The position numbers and the translations under genes are program-made. From contig NZ_CBDCEO010000012.1 in NCBI RefSeq assembly GCF_965215815.1, positions 1,054,001 through 1,118,000 of the forward strand: a DNA stretch of 64,000 nucleotides, written 5' to 3'. Position 1 is the stretch's first letter. Every line of letters begins with the position of its first letter. The stretch is from Poriferisodalis sp965215815. GTDB lineage: Bacteria; Actinomycetota; Acidimicrobiia; Acidimicrobiales; Poriferisodalaceae. Positions 18,625-27,112 of this stretch are shown here, piece by piece. Under the pieces are notes generated by a model. That model had not been told where the DNA came from. It saw nothing but the letters and a program-made list of their open reading frames with translations, and ran no database searches.

Positions 18625-19165
18625 TGCACTGCGCTGGAATTCGCGTACCTGTGACACGAGCGACTCGGTGGCCGCCGCTTGCACGAGCACCGGGGGCAGC
18701 CCGGAGAGCTCAGCACGCAACGGCGACAGGCGAGGGTCGGCTGGATCGGCATCGCCGACATAGGAAGCCACCAGCCTGCTCTCATCGCTTGTGCTTCGCC
18801 GGTCATCGTTGGGGAAGTGATCGAGCAGCGGGCTGAACAGCACGATTGCGGCCGGGGGCATCCCGTCAGCGGCGGCAATAACCGCAGCGCTGAGCGCGAG
18901 CGCTCCCCCCGCCGAATCGCCTGTGAGCCCAACGGGCGTTCCGCTGCTTGCGAGCGCCCGGTACACCGCCGATCGTCCCTTGCCGGTGAGGCACAGCCGC
19001 GTCGTCGTCGGTGCCCCAGAGGGCGTTGGTCTCGGTACGCCAGCGCGCGACGGCGGCGAAGTCAGCCAGGTCGGGCATCCGCACTGGCACTGACGGCTTG
19101 CGTCGGGCCTTGTACGCGGCGGCCTCGGGCGACAGCTCGTGGCGACGGATCTCCCTAGATCTCAC
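18516..19165 (-). pseudogene. broken HSL-type alpha/beta hydrolase (esterase)
   Basis: Two reading frames carry pieces of one esterase. The N-terminal piece (start GTG 19,165; RSREIRRHELSPEAAAYKAR) runs to about 18,980; the C-terminal piece from about 18,966 contains GLTGDSAGGALAL (GDSAGG nucleophile elbow), PLRAELSGLPPVLVQ and LWEGLWHTWH (catalytic His). The middle with the HGGG oxyanion motif is missing and the frame shifts, so it is disrupted by deletion. The 3' end abuts direct repeat copy B exactly. Confidence 0.8.
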
Positions 19166-21455
19166 GGACGTCGACCGACACGGCTTCCACCGCTTCGGGG
19201 CTGTAGGACATCGGGATCAGCTCGCAGTCCAGCCACGCCTGACGCTGGTCGAGATCGTGGCCGCTGCCGCGAACCCCCGACACGCCGTGCGGCACCACCC
19301 AGCCGGAGCTGTCCCAATCGTCGAGGTCGAATGCGTACCTGGCGACCGAACCGTGAATGGCCCGCTCACCGGTCTCAGGCGCGGTGCCACCCTGGCGGAC
19401 CGTGTCGCCGTCGCCCGCGCAGCCATCGACCGGAGGATGCAGGTCCCGTGCGGCCGTCAGCGCCGAGGCGAGCGGGTGCGGCGATGCCATGCGGTGCACC
19501 CTTCCCCAGGTCCACGACTGCGGATCGTCGCCGAGCCGCTGGGTCAGCTCGGCCGCGGTTTCGTCGACGCAAGCGCTCGCCGCCATGCGCCGCGCGATGG
19601 GATTGTCCAGCCCGGGCACCGCGTCGAGATTTCGCTCGCAGAGCATGCGCACGGCTGCCCCGGCGGCCATGCGACTGGCCTCGGCGGCAGGCGGCCACCC
19701 CGCTGCGCCCAACTCCGCTCCCGCAATGCCGAGCCGCTCGATGATCGCCTCGATGAGCCGTCGCTTGATGACCGAGTAGACGGTTGCGGCTGCCGAGTCC
19801 GCAGTCATGCGCTGGTCCCAGTCAGCCAGCATGTCGAGCAGCGTATGTGAGAGCTCATGGCCGCACTCCACCGCGTACTCGTTGATGAGATCAAGCACCT
19901 TGGGCGCGACGAGCGAGGTCACGTCCGAGTGGATACGGCTCATGTCCGCCACCGTGGCGCCGGTCATCGCCGCCAGCAGCTCGCTGATGCGGTCGTGGCG
20001 GGCCGGACCGGCGAAGTCCAGCGAGATGTAGGGGCCGCCGTCGGCGGTGCGATTGTTGGCCGTGACGAGGAAGCCTCGCTCGGGGTTGGCCCAGTGCGGC
20101 AATTCTTCGAACGGGACGGGTTGGCGGCCGTCCCATGCAAACTCGTCGGTACCCGGCACCGGGGTCCAGCGGCTCGCAGGCGAGCGCTCGACGACCCGAC
20201 CCCGGATCTTGAAGGCAATGGCGCCAGCGCGGTCGGCTGTCAGCAGGTTGTTCACCGGCAGCACCCAGGGCCGCACCGCTTCGATCAGCTCGGCTGTCGA
20301 GCCGGCGACCAGCATCGGCCACAAGGCGTCGAACGTCGTGTCGGGACCGAACATGCCGGTCCACTGCAACGACAGCGCGACCCCGTCGGAGGGGTCGCCG
20401 AGCACGACCGGACCCCTCGGCGTGGACCCGCAGAGCATCTCGACAGTTCCCTCGCCCCGGATGTCGAGCGTCTCGCTCCGCCAGGGCTCGCCGAGCGACG
20501 CGCCTGCCGCGAATCGCTCCACGAAGATGTCAGTGTCGTCGCACATGCCGTGGGTGATGCCCCAGGCCACCTCGGCGTTGTGCCCGAAGTGCGGGAAGCC
20601 CGGCACGCCGGGGAATCCCATCCCGATGGCGTCGAAGTCATCGCAGCTCAGGTGGCACTGGTGGTACACGTTCGGGAATTCGATGCCTCGGTGCGGATCG
20701 CCTGCCAGCAGCGGCTTGCCGCTGGCGGTGCGCTCACCGCTCAGCGCCCACGAGTTGGACGCCCCATCGGAATCCATTGCCGCCGCCAGCGCCGCCATAT
20801 CGGCTGTGCTTGCATCCAGCAGCGTGGCCGCATCGGCGAGCAGGTGGGGAGGCGGCCCGTCGCCGGGGCCGTGTCGACGCTGCCCGTAGCCGGGCACGAT
20901 GGCTGTATCGGCCTCGACATCCCCGACGATCGCCATCACCGCCTCGGGTCCGGCTTGGGCCATGATCCGCCCCCGCCACAGCTTGCGGGTGAGGGTTCCC
21001 ATGAAGATGTGCCGCAGCTTGTAGACGGCCACGCAGTGCCACGGCTCCCACACTTCGGGCGGGGCGAGATGGTGTTCGAACTCATCGGGCAGGGCGTCGG
21101 CGTGCTCGGTCAGCCATCGGTTCACCCCGTCGGCGTAGGCCTCACACATCGCCTTCGTGCGCGGCTGCAACGCCGAATAGTCCTCCTGTGCGATGCCGGA
21201 GAGCCCCAGCCTGCGGAAGAAGGCGTCCTCACGCGCCCCGGCCATCCCGACGACCTCGGCCCAGCGACCCAGCGCCCGGCGCCGATCCCATTCCATCTGC
21301 CAGATCCGGTCGTCGGCCGCCACCCAGCCTTGTGCCGTGAAGGCTGCGTCGGCGGACGGGGCGTCGACGTGGGAGATTCCCCACCGATCACGCCGGATCG
21401 TCACTCCGAGCGCGCCAGGGGCGTCGCTGCTGCCCGAACCTCTGCGTTGCGCCAT
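19155..21455 (-). CDS. penicillin acylase family protein
   Basis: A 766-residue Ntn-hydrolase of the penicillin G acylase/acyl-homoserine-lactone acylase type. The alpha-chain region starts VTIRRDRWGISHVDA; after a spacer, GASNSWALSGERTASGKPLLAGDPH marks the autocleavage point, with Ser as new N-terminus of the beta chain (about residue 235). No signal peptide is evident, although many relatives are periplasmic. It hydrolyses amides of acyl side chains; possible roles include acyl-homoserine lactone or beta-lactam degradation, unresolved. The broken esterase gene follows its 3' end with an 11-bp overlap. Confidence 0.88.
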   Translation of the reverse strand: MAQRRGSGSSDAPGALGVTIRRDRWGISHVDAPSADAAFTAQGWVAADDRIWQMEWDRRRALGRWAEVVGMAGAREDAFFRRLGLSGIAQEDYSALQPRTKAMCEAYADGVNRWLTEHADALPDEFEHHLAPPEVWEPWHCVAVYKLRHIFMGTLTRKLWRGRIMAQAGPEAVMAIVGDVEADTAIVPGYGQRRHGPGDGPPPHLLADAATLLDASTADMAALAAAMDSDGASNSWALSGERTASGKPLLAGDPHRGIEFPNVYHQCHLSCDDFDAIGMGFPGVPGFPHFGHNAEVAWGITHGMCDDTDIFVERFAAGASLGEPWRSETLDIRGEGTVEMLCGSTPRGPVVLGDPSDGVALSLQWTGMFGPDTTFDALWPMLVAGSTAELIEAVRPWVLPVNNLLTADRAGAIAFKIRGRVVERSPASRWTPVPGTDEFAWDGRQPVPFEELPHWANPERGFLVTANNRTADGGPYISLDFAGPARHDRISELLAAMTGATVADMSRIHSDVTSLVAPKVLDLINEYAVECGHELSHTLLDMLADWDQRMTADSAAATVYSVIKRRLIEAIIERLGIAGAELGAAGWPPAAEASRMAAGAAVRMLCERNLDAVPGLDNPIARRMAASACVDETAAELTQRLGDDPQSWTWGRVHRMASPHPLASALTAARDLHPPVDGCAGDGDTVRQGGTAPETGERAIHGSVARYAFDLDDWDSSGWVVPHGVSGVRGSGHDLDQRQAWLDCELIPMSYSPEAVEAVSVDVREI

Positions 21456-21493
21456 GGCGGCAACGCTAGGACCCCTGAAGTCGCTCGTGACCG

Positions 21494-22420
21494 CTAGAGC
21501 GCTCTCGCAAGTGCGCCGTCAAGCTCGGGATGTGTGAACTCGAATCCGTCTTCGGCGAGCGCGTCGGGGATCGCCCGGGTCGAGTCGAGCAAGAGTGCTT
21601 GGCCCATCTCGCCCAGCGCAGCCCGGATGGCGAACGGCGGTGCCGGCATGAACGACGGTCGACCCAGAGCGCCGCTCAGGGCCCGTTGGAAGTCGCTCTG
21701 GCGGACCGGGTTGGGGGCCGTCAGGTTGAAAGCGCCGCTGGTGTCACTGTCGATGAGATGTCGGATGGCCCGGACCTCGTCATCGAGGCTGATCCAGCTC
21801 CACCACTGGCGACCGTTCCCCAGCGAGCCACCGGCACCGAGCCGGGTGATGCGCGACATGCGCTCGACCGACGCCGCTCCGCGCCCCACGACGAGACCGG
21901 TTCGGATGCGCACGAGCCGCACCCCGGCGTCAGCGATCGGCACCGCGGCACGCTCCCAGCGCTTGCAGACCTCGGCCAAGAAGCCGTCGCCGGGCAGCGA
22001 CCGTTCGGTCAGCTCCTCGTCACCACGGTTGCCGTAGAAGCCCACAGCAGAGCCGCAGACGAACACCGAGGGTTTGGCATCGAGCTTGCCGACCGTGTCG
22101 GCGAGCAGCTTGGTGGAATCGACGCGGCTCGACACGATCGCGGCCTTGCGTCTGTCGGTCCACCGCCCCCCGATGCTCTCCCCCGCCAGGTGGACGATGG
22201 CGTCAAGCCCTTCGAGCGCACCGGCGTCGATCGTCCCTTTGGCCACGTTCCAGACGACCGTTTGCCCGGCGGCTTCGTTCTCGCTGCCTTCGACGGGCGC
22301 GGGACCGGGATTTCGGGACACCCCGACGACCTCGTGGCCGTCAGCCCGCAGGCTCGCTGCAAGCGCTGCGCCGATCAGCCCACCAATGCCCGTGATCGCG
22401 ACTCGCATGTCATTCATCAT
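21494..22420 (-). CDS. TIGR01777-type NAD-dependent epimerase/oxidoreductase
   Basis: A 308-residue short-chain-dehydrogenase-fold protein. MRVAITGIGGLIGAALAASL is the Rossmann dinucleotide site, DAIVHLAGESIGGRWT the family signature, and SAVGFYGNRG carries the Tyr of the active site. The C-terminal DUF1731-like domain (GRPSFMPAPPFAIRAALGEMGQALLLDS) is present. ATG 22,420 and ATG 22,408 are both possible. The function of the family (including YfcH/SDR39U1) is not well defined. Confidence 0.88.
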   Translation of the reverse strand: MMNDMRVAITGIGGLIGAALAASLRADGHEVVGVSRNPGPAPVEGSENEAAGQTVVWNVAKGTIDAGALEGLDAIVHLAGESIGGRWTDRRKAAIVSSRVDSTKLLADTVGKLDAKPSVFVCGSAVGFYGNRGDEELTERSLPGDGFLAEVCKRWERAAVPIADAGVRLVRIRTGLVVGRGAASVERMSRITRLGAGGSLGNGRQWWSWISLDDEVRAIRHLIDSDTSGAFNLTAPNPVRQSDFQRALSGALGRPSFMPAPPFAIRAALGEMGQALLLDSTRAIPDALAEDGFEFTHPELDGALARAL

Positions 22421-22476
22421 GTCGCGCCCGGCAACCCCGCGAGGTCGCAGCGAGCGATGAGGCGCTGTGGGGAGCG

Positions 22477-23259
22477 CTAGCGGCCCTGGAAGTTACCGGG
22501 GCGGCGCTCGGAGACGGCCGCCATGCCTTCGCGGGCGTCTTCGCTGCCCGAGAGGCGCAGCTGCTCGGCAGCCTCGCGCTGTGTGATCTCGCGGACGCGG
22601 TCGCCGAGGCCGAGTCGCAGCGTGGCCTTGATGGCCCGAACGGCCAGCGGGGCGTTCGCTGCGATCTCGCGAGCGACTTCGATGGCGCGGTCCAGTACCT
22701 GATCGGCAGGCACGCACTCGTCGGCGAGACCCAGCTCGACTGCCTCATCGCCCTTGTACCGCTTGGCACCCAGCAGCACTTTGGCAGCGCGTTCGGGTCC
22801 CAGCAGGGCCGGCATCGTCACGCTCATGCCGAATCCCTGGTGGATGCCCAGCGAGGCGAAGTTGGCGCAGAAGCGAGCTTCGGGGCAGGTGATGCGGATG
22901 TCGGGCACCATCGCCAGGCCCAGACCGCCACCGATGGCGGGACCCTGGATCGCCCCCACGATGGGCAGGGTCACGTCGAACAACCGCCCCGAGCCCTGGT
23001 ACAGATGCAGCGTGGCGTTGCCGCCGACTTTCTCTTCGGCGCCGCCGCCGACCCCTTCGCCGCCCAGGTCGGCACCTGCGCAGAACGAGCGACCCTCGGC
23101 GGCCAAGACCGCGCAGCCGATGCCCATGTCGTCTTCCAACTCGACCAGCGCGTCGGCGATGTCATGCACCTGGCGGTAGCTCAGGAAGTTGTGCGGCGGT
23201 CGATCCATGATCACCAGACCGACACGTCCGTCTCGCTCGACCCTCAGTCCGTCTGCCAT
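22477..23259 (-). CDS. enoyl-CoA hydratase/isomerase family protein
   Basis: A 260-residue crotonase-superfamily enzyme: VGLVIMDRPPHNFLS, VLAAEGRSFCAGADLGG (oxyanion loop), IVGAIQGPAIGGGLGLAM, and ARFCANFASLGIHQGFGMSVTMPALLG. A Gly/Glu-rich insert (about residues 75-90) follows the oxyanion loop. ATG 23,259 is selected with AGGAG about ten bases upstream. Likely acyl-CoA substrate, specificity unknown. Confidence 0.88.
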   Translation of the reverse strand: MADGLRVERDGRVGLVIMDRPPHNFLSYRQVHDIADALVELEDDMGIGCAVLAAEGRSFCAGADLGGEGVGGGAEEKVGGNATLHLYQGSGRLFDVTLPIVGAIQGPAIGGGLGLAMVPDIRITCPEARFCANFASLGIHQGFGMSVTMPALLGPERAAKVLLGAKRYKGDEAVELGLADECVPADQVLDRAIEVAREIAANAPLAVRAIKATLRLGLGDRVREITQREAAEQLRLSGSEDAREGMAAVSERRPGNFQGR

Positions 23260-23440
23260 GTCGCGAATGCTCCTTCGCATCGGCGGGCAGTCGCCCGCTC
23301 CGATCCGGCCCGCCAGTGGTGGGTCGGCGCGCCACGCTAGTGCCGCTGCTCTCGCCGATTCCGGAGTCGGCCCCCAGAGTGGTGCCCTGGATTTTGCACG
23401 TACATGCTGAATTTGCACACTTGCGTGTTAGTTTTCTTGC

Positions 23441-23671
23441 ATGCGCACGACCGTCGAATTCGATGAGGACGCGGCGCGAGCGCTTGACCGATTGCGCCGA
23501 GAAACCGGCATGGGGGTATCCGAGGCCGTCAACCATCTCGTTCGCCGCGGGTTAGCGGCTGAATCGGCGAGTGAGCCCTTCGTCCAGAAGACCCACCCGC
23601 TCGGCATCCGCATCGACGTGAGCAACGTGGCCGAGGCCATCGACCTGCTCGAAGGCCCCCAGTCCAGGTAG
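23441..23671 (+). CDS. ribbon-helix-helix antitoxin (VapB-like)
   Basis: A 76-residue protein opening with MRTTVEFDEDAARALDRLRRETG, the beta-strand plus helix of ribbon-helix-helix antitoxins, then VSEAVNHLVRRGL. The C-terminal part should bind the toxin, whose gene starts 6 bp downstream. The promoter region holds two TTGCAC hexamers and an ACAC-TTGC-GTGT inverted repeat (23,417-23,428), candidate operator parts. Confidence 0.82.
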   Translation: MRTTVEFDEDAARALDRLRRETGMGVSEAVNHLVRRGLAAESASEPFVQKTHPLGIRIDVSNVAEAIDLLEGPQSR

Positions 23672-23677
23672 CTGCCG

Positions 23678-24109
23678 GTGCTCGTCGATGCCAACGTCCT
23701 GCTCTATGCAGTCGACGAGCACAGTCCCTTCCACCCCGCAGCGAGACCTTGGCTCGAAGACGCGCTGAACGGACCGCGTCGTGTCGGGCTTCCGTGGCAG
23801 TCTCTGACTGGGTTTCTGAGGATTGTCACCAACCCCCGAGCGGTGCCCAATCCGCTCTCGCCCGCAGCGGCATGGGCCTTTGTCGAAGCCTGGCTAGACG
23901 CCTCGAGCGCATGGATTCCTGAGCCCGGCAAAGGGCATCGCGCCATCCTCGGTCGGCTTGTGCGTGAGCTGCACCTCAGCGCCAACCTCATTCCCGACGC
24001 TGCGCTCGCTGCACTGTGCATCGAACATGGCTTGGCAATCGTCTCAGCAGATTCCGACTTCGCGAGATTTGCCGAACTGAGCTGGATCAACCCGATCGCC
24101 AACGCTTGA
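23678..24109 (+). CDS. VapC-family PIN-domain ribonuclease toxin
   Basis: A 143-residue PIN protein starting at GTG 23,678. MLVDANVLLYAVD gives the first acidic residue, then WQSLTGFLRIVTNPRA, and NLIPDAALAALCIEHGLAIVSADSDFARFAEL gives the remaining Asp residues of the active site. It is translated right after its antitoxin. The TNPRAVPNPLS segment puts it in the subgroup often annotated as TA-system VapC with LTGFLRI motif. RNA target unknown. Confidence 0.85.
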   Translation: MLVDANVLLYAVDEHSPFHPAARPWLEDALNGPRRVGLPWQSLTGFLRIVTNPRAVPNPLSPAAAWAFVEAWLDASSAWIPEPGKGHRAILGRLVRELHLSANLIPDAALAALCIEHGLAIVSADSDFARFAELSWINPIANA

Positions 24110-24198
24110 CGCTGCGAGCCGTGGCTGCGCCGGTCGCAAGTCAGCGCAGTCGGCGGCTCACGCTCATGGTCGCCGAACTAGCGTGACCTTGTGAATTC

Positions 24199-24233
24199 GG
24201 CTGACCTGAGAATCGGGAAACAACAGGTCAGCC
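24199..24233. promoter_or_regulatory. 10-bp perfect inverted repeat upstream of DUF169 gene
   Basis: GGCTGACCTG and its exact complement CAGGTCAGCC are separated by 15 bp, 20 bp upstream of the GTG of the DUF169 gene. It may be a bipartite operator or a leader hairpin. The right half-site with flanking bases (AACAGGTCAGCC) recurs at 57,917-57,928, in both places downstream of a GAATTC. Confidence 0.45.
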
Positions 24234-24252
24234 ATACCCGAGGGGGGCAGCC

Positions 24253-25068
24253 GTGACCCAGACCGATGTGGCCGACGCAACGACCGAGACCGCAGCGCAC
24301 GTGCGAACCGAGTCGATCGACTGGGACGATTTGCTTGCGCGCCTGCAGGCTGTGCTGCGGCTGCGCACCACTGCGATCGGCATGAAGCTCTTCGAGACCG
24401 TTGAAGACATGGAGGCCGTGCCGCGGGTTCGTCGCCCGAACGCCATCCACACCACCGACCAGATCGTGGGCATGGCGTGCCGCCTCAACTGGACGGTCGG
24501 CTTCACGATGGATGATCTCGTCGGCGCCCAGTGCGGCGCGGTCATCGGGCTGCATCCCCAAGACGACAATTGGTTGTCGGGCGACCGCATGGCCGGGGTG
24601 TGGTACGAGACGCTGGAAGATGCCTCAGCCCACCAGCACGCCATGGACTTCGTGCCCTACGGCACTTATGAGGCAATGGTCGTCTCGCCGCTGTCGTCGA
24701 AGCGGCTCGATCCGCCCGATGTCTGCATGATCTATGCCACACCGGCCCAGATGATCATCTTCATCAACGGCCTGCAGTGGCGGGAGTACAAGAAGCTGGA
24801 ATGGGGCTGCGTCGGCGAGTCGGCTTGCGCCGACTCGTGGGGCCGGGCGCTGCGCACTGGAGAGCCAAGCGTGTCGATCCCCTGCTTCGCCGAGCGGCGC
24901 TACGGCGGAGTGATGGAAGACGAGATGCTGATTGCGCTCACACCGGAAGATCTCGTTGTCGCTGTCGAGGGCATGGAGGCGCTGGCACGCAACGGCTTGC
25001 GCTACCCCATCCCGACATACGGCATCCAGACCGACGCCCGGGCGGGCCTGGGCGTCAGCTACGACTGA
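24253..25068 (+). CDS. DUF169 domain-containing protein
   Basis: A 271-residue protein, GTG start. The DUF169 features are the IGMKLFE segment after an N-terminal helix, a Cys-containing middle (VGAQCGAVIGL), and VGESACADSWGRALRTGEPSVSIPCFAERRYGG. The family is sometimes linked to redox or ArCOG metal-binding functions but has no established activity. The following VOC protein is 74 bp downstream on the same strand, so they may be co-transcribed. Confidence 0.8.
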   Translation: MTQTDVADATTETAAHVRTESIDWDDLLARLQAVLRLRTTAIGMKLFETVEDMEAVPRVRRPNAIHTTDQIVGMACRLNWTVGFTMDDLVGAQCGAVIGLHPQDDNWLSGDRMAGVWYETLEDASAHQHAMDFVPYGTYEAMVVSPLSSKRLDPPDVCMIYATPAQMIIFINGLQWREYKKLEWGCVGESACADSWGRALRTGEPSVSIPCFAERRYGGVMEDEMLIALTPEDLVVAVEGMEALARNGLRYPIPTYGIQTDARAGLGVSYD

Positions 25069-25142
25069 GGACACGAGACCGGCCCGCACGTCAGAGATCC
25101 GCCAAACACCCCCTCCAAGCCAGCAGAAAGACAGGGAACAAC

Positions 25143-25550
25143 GTGGCACTGCAACCGACCAAAGAGGGCTTCGACCTCGGCATCGTCACCAGCAACGGCG
25201 ACGAGATGCTCGCGTTCTATCGCGATGTGCTCGGGCTCGAATTCGAAGCAACGCTCAACATGGAGAAGGTGGGCATCGCCCAGATGCACCGACTGTGGGC
25301 GAACAAGAGCCTGCTGAAACTTGTGGTGCCCGTCGCTGAAGTGCCTGCCGGGGCTACCGGGGGCATCACCGGTGCGACTGGCCTGCGCTACTTCACGTTC
25401 AACGTCGGCAACTTCGAAGAGGTCATGACCGCGTGCGAGGACGCCGGAGCCAACATCATCTGGCGTCGGCTCGAAGCGCGGCCTGGCGTGGTGGTCGGGA
25501 TGGTCGAGGATCCCGACGGAAACTGGGTTGAGTTCATCGACAACCCCTGA
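25143..25550 (+). CDS. VOC family protein (glyoxalase/bleomycin-resistance fold)
   Basis: A 135-residue protein of the vicinal oxygen chelate fold, GTG start at 25,143. The first beta-alpha-beta module includes DEMLAFYRDVLGLEFE, the second ends MVEDPDGNWVEFIDN with the conserved metal Glu. It could be a lyase, dioxygenase or binding protein; specificity cannot be told. Confidence 0.85.
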   Translation: MALQPTKEGFDLGIVTSNGDEMLAFYRDVLGLEFEATLNMEKVGIAQMHRLWANKSLLKLVVPVAEVPAGATGGITGATGLRYFTFNVGNFEEVMTACEDAGANIIWRRLEARPGVVVGMVEDPDGNWVEFIDNP

Positions 25551-25601
25551 ACCTAGGCTTGCGGCGCACGGCGACGTTGGGAGCGTTGGGAGCGTTGAAT
25601 T

Positions 25602-26045
25602 GTGCCTGAACCACAGCGCAAGACAATCCACGACCTGCTGGCGGAGGCGCGCGCCGGGCTGGACCGGGTCTCGCCCGCTGAGCTTGCCGTGCTGCTGGAG
25701 GCTGGGGCTTCCGTCGGCACCGGCCAGCTGCGCGTCATTGACATCCGATCGCGGGATCAGCGCGAGGCCAACGGCATCATCGAGGGCTCCGAGCCCATCG
25801 ACCCCTTGGTGCTCGAGTGGCGCATCGACGGCGCATCAGGTTTCGCCGAGGGCACAGCAGCCGACTTCGACGACCGCTTGGTCATCGTGTGCAATGAGGG
25901 TTACAGCTCCAGCCTCGCCGCCGCTCGCCTGCAGGACCTGGGGTTCGGCAACGCCACGGACCTCGACGGGGGCATGGCCGGCTGGAAATCCCACGGTTTG
26001 CCGGTACTCCCGCCGCCCACGACGGGCACCGGTTCCGACGGCTGA
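25602..26045 (+). CDS. rhodanese-like domain protein
   Basis: A 147-residue single rhodanese domain. VIDIRSRDQREANGII opens the core, VIVCNEGYSSSLAAARLQDLGF holds the active-site Cys loop (CNEGYS), and DLDGGMAGWKSHGLPV ends the fold. GTG start. It may transfer sulfane sulfur; neighbouring on the opposite strand is the candidate selenoprotein oxidoreductase, convergent with it. A link with selenium or sulfur handling is only suggestive. Confidence 0.88.
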   Translation: MPEPQRKTIHDLLAEARAGLDRVSPAELAVLLEAGASVGTGQLRVIDIRSRDQREANGIIEGSEPIDPLVLEWRIDGASGFAEGTAADFDDRLVIVCNEGYSSSLAAARLQDLGFGNATDLDGGMAGWKSHGLPVLPPPTTGTGSDG

Positions 26046-26087
26046 CGAAGCGGGGCCTCGGTAGCCGCGGAAACCCGCGAGGCGACC

Positions 26088-26699
26088 TCAGCTCGTGCCA
26101 GGGGCAGGCCGCTCGCGCAGGCGCCCGATGACGTCGGCCATGAATTCGTCGTCCTGCGCTCCTGGAATGACAAGCCGCCCATCGAACAGCCAGCTGGGCG
26201 TCGCGCTGATCCCCCACTCATTCGCCCGGGCCATCGAGGCACGCAGAGCCGGCAGCAGCTCGTCGTTGGTCACGACGCGCCGCAGCAGGTCGGGGTCGAT
26301 GGCCACATCGGACGCGAGCTCGACAAGCACCTCGGGATCGGTGACGTCGAGTTCGTCCTCCCAGTAGGCGGCATAGAGCCGGTCGTGGTAGCGCTCGGCA
26401 GCGTCGGGGTCTGCGTGCTCGACTGCCAGCGCCGCCTGGTGCGCCTTGGCACTGTTCCGCAGGCGCTTGGGAGATACGAAGCGGATGCCCTCGGCTTCGG
26501 CGAGTGCCGCCACCCGATCGAATCCTGAACGGACCTCGACGCCCTCCGCCGGCACCTCGGGATGGATTTCGTAGGCAAGCCAGGTGATTTCGAGGTCGTG
26601 ACGCTCAGCCAGTTGGACCGCCCGGGCCCGGGCCAGATGGCACCACGGTCACAGATAGTCCGACCACACCAGCACCGACATCGAAGTTGGTATCGACAT
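26088..26699 (-). CDS. DsbA/FrnE-like thiol oxidoreductase with in-frame TGA at the active site (candidate selenoprotein)
   Basis: Read from ATG 26,699 with the TGA at 26,649-26,651 decoded as selenocysteine, the frame gives a 203-residue protein. Its N-terminus ends in the strand SVLVWSDYL, then U-P-W-C, then HLARARAVQLAERH and LAYEIHPEVP. This is the canonical start of the DsbA/FrnE thioredoxin fold, where relatives have C-P-W-C. Downstream, WGISATPSWLFDGRLVIPGAQ supplies the cis-Pro loop. Apart from this one codon the frame is intact from start to stop, and the TGA falls exactly on the catalytic residue. A potential stem-loop follows it. The alternative is a recent TGC-to-TGA nonsense mutation or base error. 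No sel genes lie in the window. Confidence 0.75.
26608..26641 (-). promoter_or_regulatory. SECIS-like hairpin after the TGA codon
   Basis: Starting eight bases after the TGA, the transcript can fold as an outer stem GCCA/UGGC, a small internal loop, UGG/CCA, a bulged U, CC/GG, and a GC-rich apical loop lying about 20-27 bases from the UGA. Position and size resemble bacterial SECIS elements, which sit in the coding region just 3' of UGA. The fold was drawn by hand; energy was not computed. Confidence 0.5.
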
Positions 26700-27112
26700 T
26701 GCGCTCACCCCCAGTGGTCATCCTCGCACACGGCCCGGCGGCGGCGATGGGCGACCGGTGGCTTGCCACATGGGGTCGCGGGCAGGTCGATGATCGCCTG
26801 TGGCAAAGGCTCGCAGGGCTCGAAGCACGACGTATGGAAAACGCCGACCCTCAAACGTCACGTTCGGAGCCGCCGATCCGCCTGCGCGAGTAGCTCGGTC
26901 TAGCGGGCCTCGTGAGACAACTTCCGGCGTTCAGTCCAAGAAGCGAATCTCGTCGCCAAAAAGCCCCACATCAGTATCCCGGGCAGATTCAGGACCAGGT
27001 CCCAGACATGTTCGCAACAAGAACGAAAAGCAGCGCCGCGACCAGTACGACGAGTACGACGATGACAGGGACGATTACGAACATGAACGCGGACCAGTCA
27101 GACAACTGAGGC
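26700..27112. other. gap with, at most, a tiny membrane peptide
   Basis: No convincing gene is present. On the minus strand a short frame (26,989-27,105, TTG or ATG start) would encode 31 to 38 residues with one strongly hydrophobic segment (FVIVPVIVVLVVLVAALLFV). It could be a single-pass membrane peptide but lacks supporting context. Nothing else is recognised. Confidence 0.3.

Noticed and set aside
19857..21497. 546-residue plus-strand ORF opposite the penicillin acylase gene
   Set aside because: His/Arg/Gly-rich translation without motifs; the opposite strand has a complete enzyme with catalytic residues. It is an antisense shadow of high-GC codon use.
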